Source of the DNA: Gammaproteobacteria bacterium
Lineage (GTDB): Bacteria; Pseudomonadota; Gammaproteobacteria; Burkholderiales; Nitrosomonadaceae
Direction: 5' to 3'
NCBI GenBank assembly: GCA_015709615.1
Contig: CP054179.1
Span: 620,001-684,000, forward strand
Length of the DNA: 64,000 nucleotides
Numbering within the stretch: the stretch's first letter is position 1; each line of letters starts with the position of its first letter. The translations under genes were made by a program, and so were the position numbers. The notes under the pieces were generated by a model. That model was not told the DNA's origin. It worked only from the letters and a program-made list of their open reading frames with translations, and made no database searches. Shown here piece after piece: positions 44,911 through 54,400 of the stretch.

Positions 44911-46911
44911 ATGGCAACTCGTGAAGGCAGTCTCGAAGCACCGCAACGTCATCCTATCGACTGGAAGAATCCCGATTTTTACAACGAAGCCAGTTTAAAT
45001 CAGGAAATGGAACGCGTTTTCGACATTTGCCACGGTTGCCGCCGCTGCGTAAACCTCTGCACAGCTTTTCCGCGCTTGTTCGATTTGATTGATGACAGCG
45101 CGACCGGTGAATTGGACGGCGTCAACAAGCAGCAGTTTTGGGAAGTCGTCGACCGCTGCTATCTGTGCGACATGTGTTTCATGACCAAATGTCCGTATGT
45201 ACCGCCGCACGAATGGAATATCGACTTTCCGCACTTGATGCTGCGCGCCAAAGCGGTTAAATATAAAAACCAGGGAGCCGGTTTTCGCGACAAACTGCTC
45301 TCCAGCACCGATTTGATGGGCAAACTGGCGACGATTCCCGTGGTGGTGCAAACCGTCAATGCCATGAACAATACCCCGGCTGTCCGTAAAATCATGGATA
45401 GCGCGCTGGGGATCCATGCCGAGCGCAAACTGCCCGAATACGCAGCAAACAAATTCCGATCAAATGCGAAACCCAATGATACCTTCCCGGTAAAAAACGG
45501 CGCGCGCACACCCGGCAAGGTGGCCATTTATGCGACCTGTTATATCAATTACAACGAACCCGGCATCGGCCATGATTTGCTGAAAATACTGGAACACAAC
45601 GAAATTCCCGCCCGTTTGGTGGAAAAGGAAGCCTGCTGCGGTATGCCGAAACTGGAATTGGGCGATCTCGAAGCGGTGGAGAAACTGAAGAATGAAAACA
45701 TTCCGCATTTATTGAAAATGGCGCAAGAAGGTTACGCCATTCTGTCCGCAGTGCCTTCCTGCACGCTGATGTACAAACAGGAATTACCGCTGATGTTTCC
45801 GGATGATGAGGCGGTACAGGCTGTCGCCGCCGCGATGTTTGACCCGTTTGAATATCTGGTGTTGAGAAATCAGGATAATTTGCTCAAAACCGACTTCAAG
45901 CAACCGCTTGGCAATGTGGCTTACCATATCCCTTGTCATCAGCGCGTGCAGAATGTTGGCAAGAAAACCCGGGACATCCTGCAACTGATACCGGATACCA
46001 AGATCAATACCGTGGAGCGTTGCTCCGGCCATGACGGCACCTGGGGTGTGAAAAGCGAGCATTTCGCCGATTCGATGAAAATCGGCCGCCCGGTTTTCAA
46101 GCAAATGGCCGCTTCAAACCCGGACTATATCAGCTCCGATTGCGCCATCGCCGCACGCCATATCGAACAAGGCATCGGCGAGAGCAAAGCGCAGAAATTG
46201 CATCCGCTGACGCTGCTGCGCATGGCGTACGGTACGGATGGTACGGATAGCGGTCAAAATCCTGAAATCAACCTCGCTCAATCGGCTAGCACAACTATTT
46301 CATCCGGCGAAAAACTTATGACACCTCCACTTACCCGTGAAAGCCTATTAACGCTGGAAGCTTACGCCAAAATCCGCAAAGACTTCCGCGCGCAAGTCAT
46401 GGCGCACAAAAAAACACGTAAAGTTCCCCTCGGTGAAAATGTCACATTGATATTTGAGGATGCTGTGACCATTCGCTACCAGGTTCAGGAAATGCTGCAT
46501 GTAGAGCGCATTTTCCAGGAAGAGGAAATCGCGCATGAACTTGAAACGTATTCCCCGTTGATTCCGGACGGGCACAATTGGAAAGCGACGATGATGATCG
46601 AATATCCCGATCCTGCTGTGCGCGCTGAGAAACTGACCACCTTAGTCGGCGTCGAAGACAAAGTATGGGTCAAAATTTCCGGTCACCCGCCGGTCTTCGC
46701 TATTGCCGATGAAGATCTGGAGCGGGAAAACAGCGAAAAAACTTCGTCCGTGCACTTCCTGCGTTTTGAACTCACGGTGGAAATGATCCGGGCACTGCAT
46801 CAGGGTTCGGTATTGAGCATGGGAATTGATCATCCGGCGTATCAGGCCACCGTCGATCTGGTTGCCGCCGATGTTCGCGCTTCGTTATTGAACGATTTGA
46901 CCTCGGCATGA
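44911..46911 (+). CDS. Heterodisulfide reductase/GlpC-like Fe-S protein fused to DUF3501
   Basis: 666 residues from ATG 44911 (start upstream at 44848 is not supported by homology). Two 4Fe-4S motifs: Cys40, 43, 46, 50 and Cys83, 86, 89, 94. Two CCG-type cysteine-rich domains follow (ATCYINYNEPGIG ... EACCGMPKLE; PCHQRVQNVG ... ERCSGHDG). From Met470 onward the sequence (MTPPLTRESLLTLEAYAKI) is a DUF3501 domain. In other bacteria the two parts are, as I recall, usually separate adjacent genes. Likely electron transfer to the neighbouring rubrerythrin; this is inference from gene partnership. Confidence 0.88.
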   Translation: MATREGSLEAPQRHPIDWKNPDFYNEASLNQEMERVFDICHGCRRCVNLCTAFPRLFDLIDDSATGELDGVNKQQFWEVVDRCYLCDMCFMTKCPYVPPHEWNIDFPHLMLRAKAVKYKNQGAGFRDKLLSSTDLMGKLATIPVVVQTVNAMNNTPAVRKIMDSALGIHAERKLPEYAANKFRSNAKPNDTFPVKNGARTPGKVAIYATCYINYNEPGIGHDLLKILEHNEIPARLVEKEACCGMPKLELGDLEAVEKLKNENIPHLLKMAQEGYAILSAVPSCTLMYKQELPLMFPDDEAVQAVAAAMFDPFEYLVLRNQDNLLKTDFKQPLGNVAYHIPCHQRVQNVGKKTRDILQLIPDTKINTVERCSGHDGTWGVKSEHFADSMKIGRPVFKQMAASNPDYISSDCAIAARHIEQGIGESKAQKLHPLTLLRMAYGTDGTDSGQNPEINLAQSASTTISSGEKLMTPPLTRESLLTLEAYAKIRKDFRAQVMAHKKTRKVPLGENVTLIFEDAVTIRYQVQEMLHVERIFQEEEIAHELETYSPLIPDGHNWKATMMIEYPDPAVRAEKLTTLVGVEDKVWVKISGHPPVFAIADEDLERENSEKTSSVHFLRFELTVEMIRALHQGSVLSMGIDHPAYQATVDLVAADVRASLLNDLTSA

Positions 46912-47426
46912 AACTCTACCGCTTGTTGATCCTTTTGATTTGCGCAGTGCTTTTGCTTGCCTGCGCCAAACCGCCATTCAAGGATGAATTCGAAAGCGAC
47001 AAACCCTGGATCGAGCAAATGACGCAGCTCCCCGCTTATCCGGAAGCGAAGAATCTGGTGGCGTTTGATGCTGGTGCCGTGACCAGCAACCAATATTTAG
47101 TCGACACCACTTCCATCAAAATCGGCCAGGACGGCGTTATCCGCTTTACCCTGGTCATCAAATCATCGTCAAACGCGATGAATGTCAGTTACGAAGGCTT
47201 GCGCTGCGCCACCAGCGAGAGAAAACTCTATGCGCTCGGGCGCGACGACAGAACTTGGGCAAAACCCCGCGTATCGGAATGGCAAAAGCTTGATTTGGTG
47301 CGGCAATTCTATGCGCAACGTGAACTCGCTAAAAATATTTTCTGCCCCCATCAGCAAATCGTCAGCACTACTGATGAAGCCGTTCAGGCACTAAAAAAAG
47401 GCATGCATCGCAGCATTATCCGCTAA
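46908..47426 (+). CDS. CNP1-like family lipoprotein
   Basis: 172 residues. Lipoprotein signal peptide with lipobox LLLAC (lipidated Cys about residue 19). The body resembles the CNP1-like family of beta- and gammaproteobacteria (KPWIEQMTQLPAYPEAKNL, YEGLRCATSERKLYALGR, FYAQRELAKNIFCPH). Function unknown; probably on the periplasmic face. Its ATG overlaps the preceding stop by 4 bases, so it is coupled to the rubrerythrin-type operon. Confidence 0.82.
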   Translation: MKLYRLLILLICAVLLLACAKPPFKDEFESDKPWIEQMTQLPAYPEAKNLVAFDAGAVTSNQYLVDTTSIKIGQDGVIRFTLVIKSSSNAMNVSYEGLRCATSERKLYALGRDDRTWAKPRVSEWQKLDLVRQFYAQRELAKNIFCPHQQIVSTTDEAVQALKKGMHRSIIR

Positions 47427-47591
47427 CCGGAGAATGGATTGCAGTTGCCAAAATCAATCCAGCATAACACCCAGCTTCACTATTTTTATCGGTTGTTTAT
47501 AAATCGATAAACAATAAAAACCGGCAATTTAATTATCCCCTATTGTTTTTAAGGTGATTAAAGATCACACTCCGTGCAGGGGTAATTTTTT

Positions 47592-47746
47592 CTAAGGAAA
47601 CTCTGCTCTGATTAATTTGGCAAAAAAGATGAAGCGTGTGGCATACGGAAAACAGCGACCAAAGCATGCCAACAGGATGGGTGAAGAAGCGAGCGCCGCG
47701 CTACGAAACGATTCACGCTTGTAGTCAATTAATCAGCATTCCCTAA
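47592..47746 (+). repeat. MITE-like element, copy 3 (diverged)
   Basis: About 155 bp with ends TAAGGAAACTCTGCTCTGATT and the reverse complement of TTAGGGAATGCTGATTAATT. The interior is more diverged than copies 1 and 2, but keeps the order of blocks (GATGAAGCG, CCGCGCTACGAAACGATTC, AGTCAATTAATCAGC). It ends 68 bp before the Rh channel ATG, so it forms part of that gene's upstream region. Confidence 0.7.
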
Positions 47747-47814
47747 TTCATACCCCTTCCTCTTGGTCTCGACGAGGATTAACCCGAGAAATCACTAAAA
47801 TAAGGAAGAATCAC

Positions 47815-49191
47815 ATGAAAAAAAGCTTTAGCACGGTATTGCCGGGAGCAATTAGTCTGTTTCTCCTAAGTTTCAGTAGTTGGGTCAGCGCGGAAGCCGC
47901 GCCAGTCTTAAGCGAAGCACGCACGGTCGCGCAATATAATTACATCATCCACATCCTCGCCATGTTGCTGGTCGGTTTCGGCTTTTTAATGGTTTTTGTA
48001 CGCCGTTATGGATTTGGTGCTGTAACCGGCACTTATTTGGTTGTCGCCATCGGCTTGCCTTTATATATTTTATTCCGCGCCAATGGTATTTTTGGTCATC
48101 AACTTTCACCGCACACATTAGATGCATTGTTGTACGCCGAGTTATCGGTGGCAACCGCATTAATTGCAATGGGCGCCGTGTTAGGACGTTTGCGCCTTTT
48201 TCAATATGCCTTACTGGCTTTATTGGTTGTACCGCTTTATTTAATCAATGAATGGCTGGTGCTCGATGATGCCATCGGCTACACCACCGGCTTTCAGGAT
48301 ACGGCCGGATCCATCGTGATTCATGCATTTGGCGCTTATTTCGGATTGAGTATGTCACTGGTACTGACCACGGCCTATCAGCGCAGCCAACCGATTGAAT
48401 CGGATCACACATCGGACCGCTTCGCTATGCTGGGATCGATGGTGCTCTGGTTGTTCTGGCCGAGTTTTGCCACCGCTTTGGTACCCTTGGAAAACATGCC
48501 GCAAACCGTCGCCAATACATTACTGGCACTTTGCGGCGCAACCATTGCCACGTATTTTCTCAGCACCAAACTGCATAACGGAAAAACATCCATGGTGGAT
48601 ATGGCGAATGCCGCGCTGGCGGGCGGTGTCGCCATCGGTTCGGTATGTAATATCGCCTCGCCGGTGGGCGCTTTCGGGATCGGTTTACTGGCCGGTACTG
48701 TTTCCGTTCTGGGCTATGTCTTCCTGCAACCGGTTCTCGAATCCCGGTTTAAACTGGTCGATACCTGCGGGGTGCATAACCTGCACGGAATGCCGGGGTT
48801 ACTGGGCGGATTAAGCGCTTTTTTTGTCGTACCGGAGGTTGCCATCGCGCAATTTAACGGCATTGCAATCACATTGATCATCGCAATTTCTGGCGGACTG
48901 CTGGCCGGCGCCATCATTAAAGCAACCGGAACCACGCGCGAGCCATACGAAGATAGTGTCGAATTTACCCATCTAGCCGGACCTGAAACTGAAAATTTAC
49001 CGGAACAACTCGAGATCCGGGTAGAGACTTTGGAAAGCCATGCCTTAGCTGCTAAACCGCAAATGCCCACCGAGTCATCCGAGACAAAAATACTGGTTGC
49101 AAGACTGGAATCACGTATTCAAATTCTAGAGAGTAAAATTGCAGCAGCACAAACTCAAAGTACCGCGGATAAACCAGAACCTCAGATTTAA
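47815..49191 (+). CDS. rh50: Rh-type ammonium/ammonia channel (Rh50 family)
   Basis: 458 residues. Signal peptide (about 1-27, ending VSAEA) and 11-12 membrane spans. The pore histidines of the Amt/Rh family are in GSIVIHAFGAYFG and CGVHNLHGMPG. Rh-type features are FWPSFATAL and the VDMANAALAGGVAIG block. It conducts ammonia/ammonium (possibly CO2) across the inner membrane. After residue about 395 it carries a hydrophilic tail ending in a heptad-like helix (ILVARLESRIQILESKIAA). Bacterial Rh genes are rare and best known from Nitrosomonas. AAGGAAG precedes the ATG. Confidence 0.93.
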   Translation: MKKSFSTVLPGAISLFLLSFSSWVSAEAAPVLSEARTVAQYNYIIHILAMLLVGFGFLMVFVRRYGFGAVTGTYLVVAIGLPLYILFRANGIFGHQLSPHTLDALLYAELSVATALIAMGAVLGRLRLFQYALLALLVVPLYLINEWLVLDDAIGYTTGFQDTAGSIVIHAFGAYFGLSMSLVLTTAYQRSQPIESDHTSDRFAMLGSMVLWLFWPSFATALVPLENMPQTVANTLLALCGATIATYFLSTKLHNGKTSMVDMANAALAGGVAIGSVCNIASPVGAFGIGLLAGTVSVLGYVFLQPVLESRFKLVDTCGVHNLHGMPGLLGGLSAFFVVPEVAIAQFNGIAITLIIAISGGLLAGAIIKATGTTREPYEDSVEFTHLAGPETENLPEQLEIRVETLESHALAAKPQMPTESSETKILVARLESRIQILESKIAAAQTQSTADKPEPQI

Positions 49192-49206
49192 TCAGCTTCC
49201 ATTACG

Positions 49207-49235
49207 ACCCCGTCACACCTGGCGGGGTTCTTTAT
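49207..49235 (+). terminator. Intrinsic terminator of the Rh channel gene
   Basis: ACCCCG-10 nt-CGGGGT (49207-49228) followed by TCTTTAT, 15 bp after the Rh stop codon. The stem is GC-rich and the U tract short. Placement between convergent genes supports the call. Confidence 0.6.
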
Positions 49236-49256
49236 CGATTGATCAAAATCAATCGA
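49235..49256 (-). other. Palindromic hairpin at the hxlR 3' end
   Basis: TCGATTGAT-CAAA-ATCAATCGA, 9-bp arms with a 4-base loop, immediately after the hxlR stop. It includes a perfect FNR-like TTGAT-N4-ATCAA, but sits between two 3' ends, so a 3' RNA structure is more likely than an operator. Confidence 0.45.
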
Positions 49257-49257
49257 G

Positions 49258-49647
49258 CTAAGTTTGCTCTCTGCCAGCGGCAGAATGGCGTTCGTGCGAT
49301 TTGAAAACTCTCGCACCCGGGTAATAGGTCATTCCCCATTTAACCAAACCTTCCAATACCGGCCGCAAATCTTGCCCTTTTTGAGTCAATGCGTATTCAT
49401 AACGCATCGGCTTTTGCTGGTAGGAATGCTGCACGACAATTCCGACAGCATCCAATTTCTTTAACCGGTCCGCCAATATATTGGTGGCAATTTGTTCCGG
49501 AGATGCGAGAAATTCCTGGTAGCGTTTCTTACCCAACAGCAAATCCCGGATAATCAGCAGCGTCCATTTATCGCCCAAGAGGTCCAGCGCGCAGGCGACC
49601 GGACAGCACGATCGCTCAAAGTCCGTTTTCTTCGAATCTTCCGTCAT
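49258..49647 (-). CDS. HxlR-family transcriptional regulator
   Basis: 129 residues with the HxlR winged-helix core: CPVACALDLLGDKWTLLIIRDL, RYQEFLASPEQIATNILADRL and MRYEYALTQKG. The paired cysteines near the N-terminus (SCCPVAC) are typical of redox- or electrophile-sensing HxlR proteins such as YodB/HypR. Divergent from a GST-like gene across a 136-bp region with two palindromic sites, so it probably represses that gene and itself. Confidence 0.92.
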   Translation of the reverse strand: MTEDSKKTDFERSCCPVACALDLLGDKWTLLIIRDLLLGKKRYQEFLASPEQIATNILADRLKKLDAVGIVVQHSYQQKPMRYEYALTQKGQDLRPVLEGLVKWGMTYYPGARVFKSHERHSAAGREQT

Positions 49648-49700
49648 TGATTAGCATCCCCATCTTAAGAATCGCAACACGGCCCTAATGTATCGCAGTA

Positions 49701-49749
49701 ACTTGCAATTCACAAGCTTATGAGATAGAGTAACTTGTGAATTGCAAGT
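49701..49749. promoter_or_regulatory. Double palindromic operator in the hxlR-GST divergent region
   Basis: ACTTGCAATTCACAAG (49701-49716) and its exact reverse complement (49734-49749) form a 16-bp perfect inverted repeat. Each arm is itself a half-palindrome CTTG-N7-CAAG, so there are two dimer sites with centres 32 bp apart, about three helical turns. A plus-strand promoter TTGCAA-17 bp-TAGAGT (49703-49731) overlaps the first site and ends just before the second, an arrangement suited to repression of the GST-like gene. Confidence 0.7.
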
Positions 49750-49783
49750 GATGATTCCAATCCATCAGAGGAGAACAAGCAAC

Positions 49784-50506
49784 ATGCTGAAGCTATATCA
49801 ATTTGAACGTACCTGGGGTATCCCCAATTTAAGCCCGTTCTGCTGCAAAGTTGAAACCTATTTGCGCATGGCCGGTATCGGACACGACATTAAGCCCGCG
49901 CTGCCCATGCGTGCGCCCAAGGGCAAATTGCCTTATATCAGCGATCAAGGCAAAACGCTCGGCGACTCGCGCTTCATCATCGAATATCTAAAATCCGCTT
50001 ATCACGATTTGGATAGCGGATTGACCCAGGAGGAATTGGCTCTGTCCACCGCTTTGCAGCGTTTGCTGGAAGAGCATTTATTTTGGGTCGCGCTGTATTC
50101 CCGCTGGCAATATACCGATGAAAATTGGCAAACCAATAAAAAAGCCATCTTTAGTCCATTGCCGCCAATAATCCGGGATATTGTCGCCAACCGTTGGCGC
50201 AAAAAAATTCAACGGCAGATTTATGGCCATGGCATGGGCAGACATCAAGCGGAAGAAATATTCGCATTGGGCAAGCAGGATATCGATGCATTGGCGGCAT
50301 ATCTCGGCCACAAGCCGTATTTCTTGGGTGATCGCCCGACCGCAGTGGATGCATCGGCTTTCGGATTACTGATCAACATCAGCGGTTGCCCCATCGAATC
50401 TCCGCTCAAGGAATATGCATTAACCAAAGAAAATCTCACGGCCTATATCGAGCGGATTATGCACGGCTTCTATCCGGATCTGCATGATTCGCGAAGTGAA
50501 GGGTAG
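49784..50506 (+). CDS. Glutathione S-transferase family protein (Faxc/metaxin-like)
   Basis: 240 residues from ATG 49784, with AGAGGAGA upstream. N-terminal thioredoxin-like fold with GIPNLSPFCCKVETYLRM, PMRAPKGKLPYI and DSRFIIEYL. C-terminal helical domain with FFLGDRPTAVDASAFGLL. This is the Faxc-like GST branch. The CC in SPFCCKVE stands where GSTs place a catalytic Ser/Cys. Likely detoxification under control of the divergent HxlR regulator. Confidence 0.87.
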   Translation: MLKLYQFERTWGIPNLSPFCCKVETYLRMAGIGHDIKPALPMRAPKGKLPYISDQGKTLGDSRFIIEYLKSAYHDLDSGLTQEELALSTALQRLLEEHLFWVALYSRWQYTDENWQTNKKAIFSPLPPIIRDIVANRWRKKIQRQIYGHGMGRHQAEEIFALGKQDIDALAAYLGHKPYFLGDRPTAVDASAFGLLINISGCPIESPLKEYALTKENLTAYIERIMHGFYPDLHDSRSEG

Positions 50507-50798
50507 CTTTCTAGTGATTTTGGCCGGCTGTTTTTGAATTGATAATACAAATTACCCATTATCAGTAGTAAAACAGGAGTGATGAACTATAGAGTCAACC
50601 AAGATCAGCAAGTTATAGTCCGGAAATCAGTGGATTATAAAATATCACTGTGCAATTTCGACAACGCGATCAAATCTCAATCCAGCAGTAAGGCAGGAAT
50701 TCCAATCGAGCAATCCAATGAAGCAACCAGGAACCGATTGGATTGATATTGATTAGAAAGAGATTTGGCTGCTTATACCAACAAAACCGGAGAATATC

Positions 50799-51401
50799 AT
50801 GACAAAAAATCTTTCAGCTGGACATTTTATCGCTGTTGCAGCTGTCGCTTTGATCGGACTGACACCGCTGCAATCAACCCATGCCGCGTCCGTCATCTAT
50901 CAAGATCTCACCCCGACAGGCATACTGCCAAGCCCGAGTAGTATTACACGCAACTTTGCTTCAGGCAGCGGCGCAGGTAGCATCACTTTTGAAATTCAAG
51001 GTTATTTGACCTTGGACGGTGTGAACTGCTGTACCGATACTTTCAGTTTTTACAACGACGGTAATTTGTTGTTCCAAGGTGCTTTTAACATGGGCGGTGG
51101 CGGTTCGAACGCGATTTATGCGGATCCGAACGGTGCGACGTACTCCGTTGTCGATTTCGGTTTCAACAACGGCGGCTTATTGAATGTTTCAATCCCCGTC
51201 AACTTCACCGTCGGCAACCATGTCTTAACCTTTGATTATTCAGGTAGCTTCCAAGGCCTTGGCGATGAAGGCTGGGGATTGAATAGCGTGACGGTTGAAG
51301 GCGTAGCAGCAGTTCCGGAACCTGAAACTTACGCGATGTTGCTGGCCGGTCTTGGCTTGCTCGGTTTTACCGCAAACCGCCGGAAAGTGGCAACCGCTTA
51401 A
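50799..51401 (+). CDS. PEP-CTERM sorting-domain exported protein
   Basis: 200 residues. Signal peptide (about 1-28, ending THAAS). The body resembles the lectin-like beta-sandwich PEP-CTERM proteins (GSITFEIQGYLTLDG, DTFSFYNDGNLLF, GNHVLTFDYSG). C-terminal tag VPEPETYAM, hydrophobic helix and NRRK. Substrate of exosortase; probably surface or biofilm matrix associated. GGAGA precedes the ATG. A strong terminator follows. Confidence 0.88.
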   Translation: MTKNLSAGHFIAVAAVALIGLTPLQSTHAASVIYQDLTPTGILPSPSSITRNFASGSGAGSITFEIQGYLTLDGVNCCTDTFSFYNDGNLLFQGAFNMGGGGSNAIYADPNGATYSVVDFGFNNGGLLNVSIPVNFTVGNHVLTFDYSGSFQGLGDEGWGLNSVTVEGVAAVPEPETYAMLLAGLGLLGFTANRRKVATA

Positions 51402-51426
51402 TCGCGCTACGATCATTTTCATACCA

Positions 51427-51452
51427 ACGGGAGCTGCGGCTCCCGTTTTTTA
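51427..51452 (+). terminator. Intrinsic terminator of the PEP-CTERM gene
   Basis: ACGGGAGC-TGCG-GCTCCCGT followed by TTTTTA: an 8-bp stem, tetraloop and U tract. 25 bp after the stop and abutting the hrpA 3' end on the opposite strand. A textbook rho-independent terminator. Confidence 0.88.
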
Positions 51453-54400
51453 TGGTTGCACGCTTTCCCACAATTTCTGCAAGCGCTTGGGCGATACCGG
51501 AAACGGCGTTTTCAGCTCCTGCGCGAACAGCGAAACGCGCAATTCCTCGATCTGCCAGCGGAATTCTTCTAGATTCTCATCACACAAACCGGCTTTCCGG
51601 TGTTTTTCCAGCCGCTGCAAATATTGCTGCCAGAATGGCATCACTTCAGTGCTGTTGCGTTGATCCCGCTCAGGGTTCGCCGCGAGTTTTTCCAGGCGCA
51701 ACGCCATGCCTTTCAAATAGCGCGGCAATTGTTGCAAACGTGACCATCCGGTATTGCCGAGAAAACCTGAGTACAGCAAATGATCGAGCTGTTCATTCAG
51801 TTCCGCTTTCACCCGCTCGTTGCGCACCGCCGGTAAGCGCGTAATCAGCGTTTGATAATCGGTACCGGTCTGCTGCAGGAGTTTCGCCAACGCTGCGGAT
51901 ACTTCCGGCAGGCGTTTTCTGGCGCGCTGGCACTGCGCGGCAAACTCGGTTTCGCTGCGCGGCAGGGGATCGTCATTGAGCAGTGCCCGGTCGATAATCG
52001 CATTCAGCATGTCTTGCTTCAAATCACCCGGATTCATCCGGCTTGCCAGTTGCATGCTGGCCTGCTTCAATCCGGGCAGATTCTTGTCCAGTTGCTTGAT
52101 TTGATCTTTCAGCATCAGGCACAACAATCGCCGCACACCCGAGCGCATTGCATGATCCGCCGCTTCGCGGGTATCGAACAGACGGATCGCGACACTCTCG
52201 GTTTGGTCGATCAGCGCCGGATATCCGGTCAATGGCTGACCGTTACGCATGAAGCCGATTTCCACCGGCAAATCGCCGAAATCCCAGCACGTGATTTGAT
52301 CGCGCTCAATGGCAATTTTTTCGCTAGCGGAGCCGCGCTGCACAAACGACTGCTGCGCGGCTTGGCCGAGTTGCCGCTGCAATCCGGCTAAATCGCGGCT
52401 CATCACCAATTCCTCACCGGTATCATCGATTACGCGGATATTCATCAGCAAATGCAGTGGCACCTCGCCAGTTTGCCAAGTATCCGGCGGCACCGTCAGC
52501 GTGGTTTTTCTGAGGATGAATTGTGCCAGCGCATCAGCCAGCGGTAACGGATGCACGGTATTCGAATGGCTCACTAGAAATTCCGTCACGGTTTCAGGCA
52601 AAGGCACCAGCATGCGGCGGATTTGTTTCGGCAGCGCTTTCAGATACCAGGTGATCTTCTCGCGGATCAATCCCGGCACCAGGTAATCCAACTGCTTCGC
52701 CTCCAGCCGGTTCAGCAATGGCAACGGCACGGCCACCGTCACACCGTCGAGCGGATGGCCGGGCTCAAACCGATACGTAAGCGCCAGTTCACTGCCGTCT
52801 GGCAACGTCATCTGTTCCGGGAATTGCACTTCGGTAACGTGTCCGGCTTCGTGGCGCATCAGTAGCTCGCGCTGCAAATACAGCAAGCGCGGATTCTGTT
52901 GTTCCGCTTGCTTGCGCCATTTTTCAAAAGCGGCGCCGTTGCTGATGTCTTGCGGAATGATCGCGTCGAAGAAAGCAAAAATCTCCTGCTCGTCGACCAA
53001 CACATCCTGCCGCCGCGTTTTGTGTTCCAGCTCTTCGATTTCCTGAATTAATGCTTGGTTATGCGCCAAGAATGGCGCTGGCGTGACGTATTCCCTCGCA
53101 ACCAGCGCCGAGCGGATAAAAATCTCGCGCGCTTCTTTGGGATGGATCGGCCCGTAATTGATCGGCCGTTTCGACACGATGATCAAACCGTACAGCGTGA
53201 CTTGCTCAAACGCGACGACTTGCGCGCGCTTTTTTTCCCAATGTGGATCGAAATAATGCCGCTTGCACAAATTCCCGGCGATCCGTTCCAGCCAGACCGG
53301 ATCGATTTTCGCCGCGCAGCGCGCGTACAGCTTGGCGGTTTCGACCAATTCCGCCGCCACCACCCACTTAGCCTTGCCTTTTTTCAATACCGAGCCGGGA
53401 AAAATGGCGAACTTGATGCCGCGCGCGCCCAGATATTCCCCCTCTTTCTCGGTTTTGAAACCGATATTACCGAGCAAACCGGGCAACAACGCGCGATGAA
53501 TCTCATCGTAACCCGCCGGAATTTCGTTCGGCCTGAAACCCAGTTCCGCCATCAGCGTATGCAATTGCCCGTGAATCTCGCGCCATTCGCGCAAGCGCCG
53601 GTATGACAAAAACAACTCGCGGCACTGTGCCATCAGTTTCTTATTGGATTTCTTGTGCTTCAGCAGTTCGTCGTAGAAATCCCACAATTTCAGATACGCC
53701 AAAAAGTCCGAACGTTCGTCCTGAAAACGCCGGTGCGCCTCATCGGCGGCGGTTTGGTGTTCGAACGGCCGGTCGCGCGGATCTTGCACGCTCAATGCCG
53801 ACGCGATGATCAAAATTTCGTGCAGGCAATTTTCCTGTTTCGCCGCCAGAATCATGCGGGCGATTTTAGGATCAAGCGGAAACTTCGCCAAGCGCCAGCC
53901 GGTGGCGGTCAGATTGCGGTTGTCGTCGACCGCGCCGAGTTCCGCCAGCAACTGATAACCATCGGCGATCATGCGCGGCGACGGCGGCTCGAGAAACGGA
54001 AAATCCTCGACATCGCCGATTTTTAGCGACTTCATGCGTAGAATCACCGACGCCAGCGACGAACGCAGGATTTCCGGATCGGTGAACGCCGGTCTGCCGT
54101 TAAAATCCTGCTCGGAATACAACCGGATACACACCCCATTCGCCACCCGGCCGCAGCGCCCGGCGCGCTGGTTGGCCGACGCTTGCGAGATTTTCTCTAC
54201 CAGCAACTGCTCGACCTTGTTCCGGTAACTGTAGCGGTTGATGCGCGCCAGGCCGGTGTCGATCACATAATGAATTCCGGGCACGGTCAGCGACGTTTCC
54301 GCGACATTGGTCGCCAACACGATGCGGCGCGCGCCGCCCGGCTGAAATACCCGCTCCTGCTCAGCCACCGACAACCGGGCAAACAACGGCAGGATTTCGA

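Noticed and set aside
49239..49252. Perfect FNR-like TTGAT-N4-ATCAA between the Rh and hxlR genes
   Set aside because: Lies between two convergent 3' ends with no start downstream; better explained as part of a 9-bp-arm hairpin.
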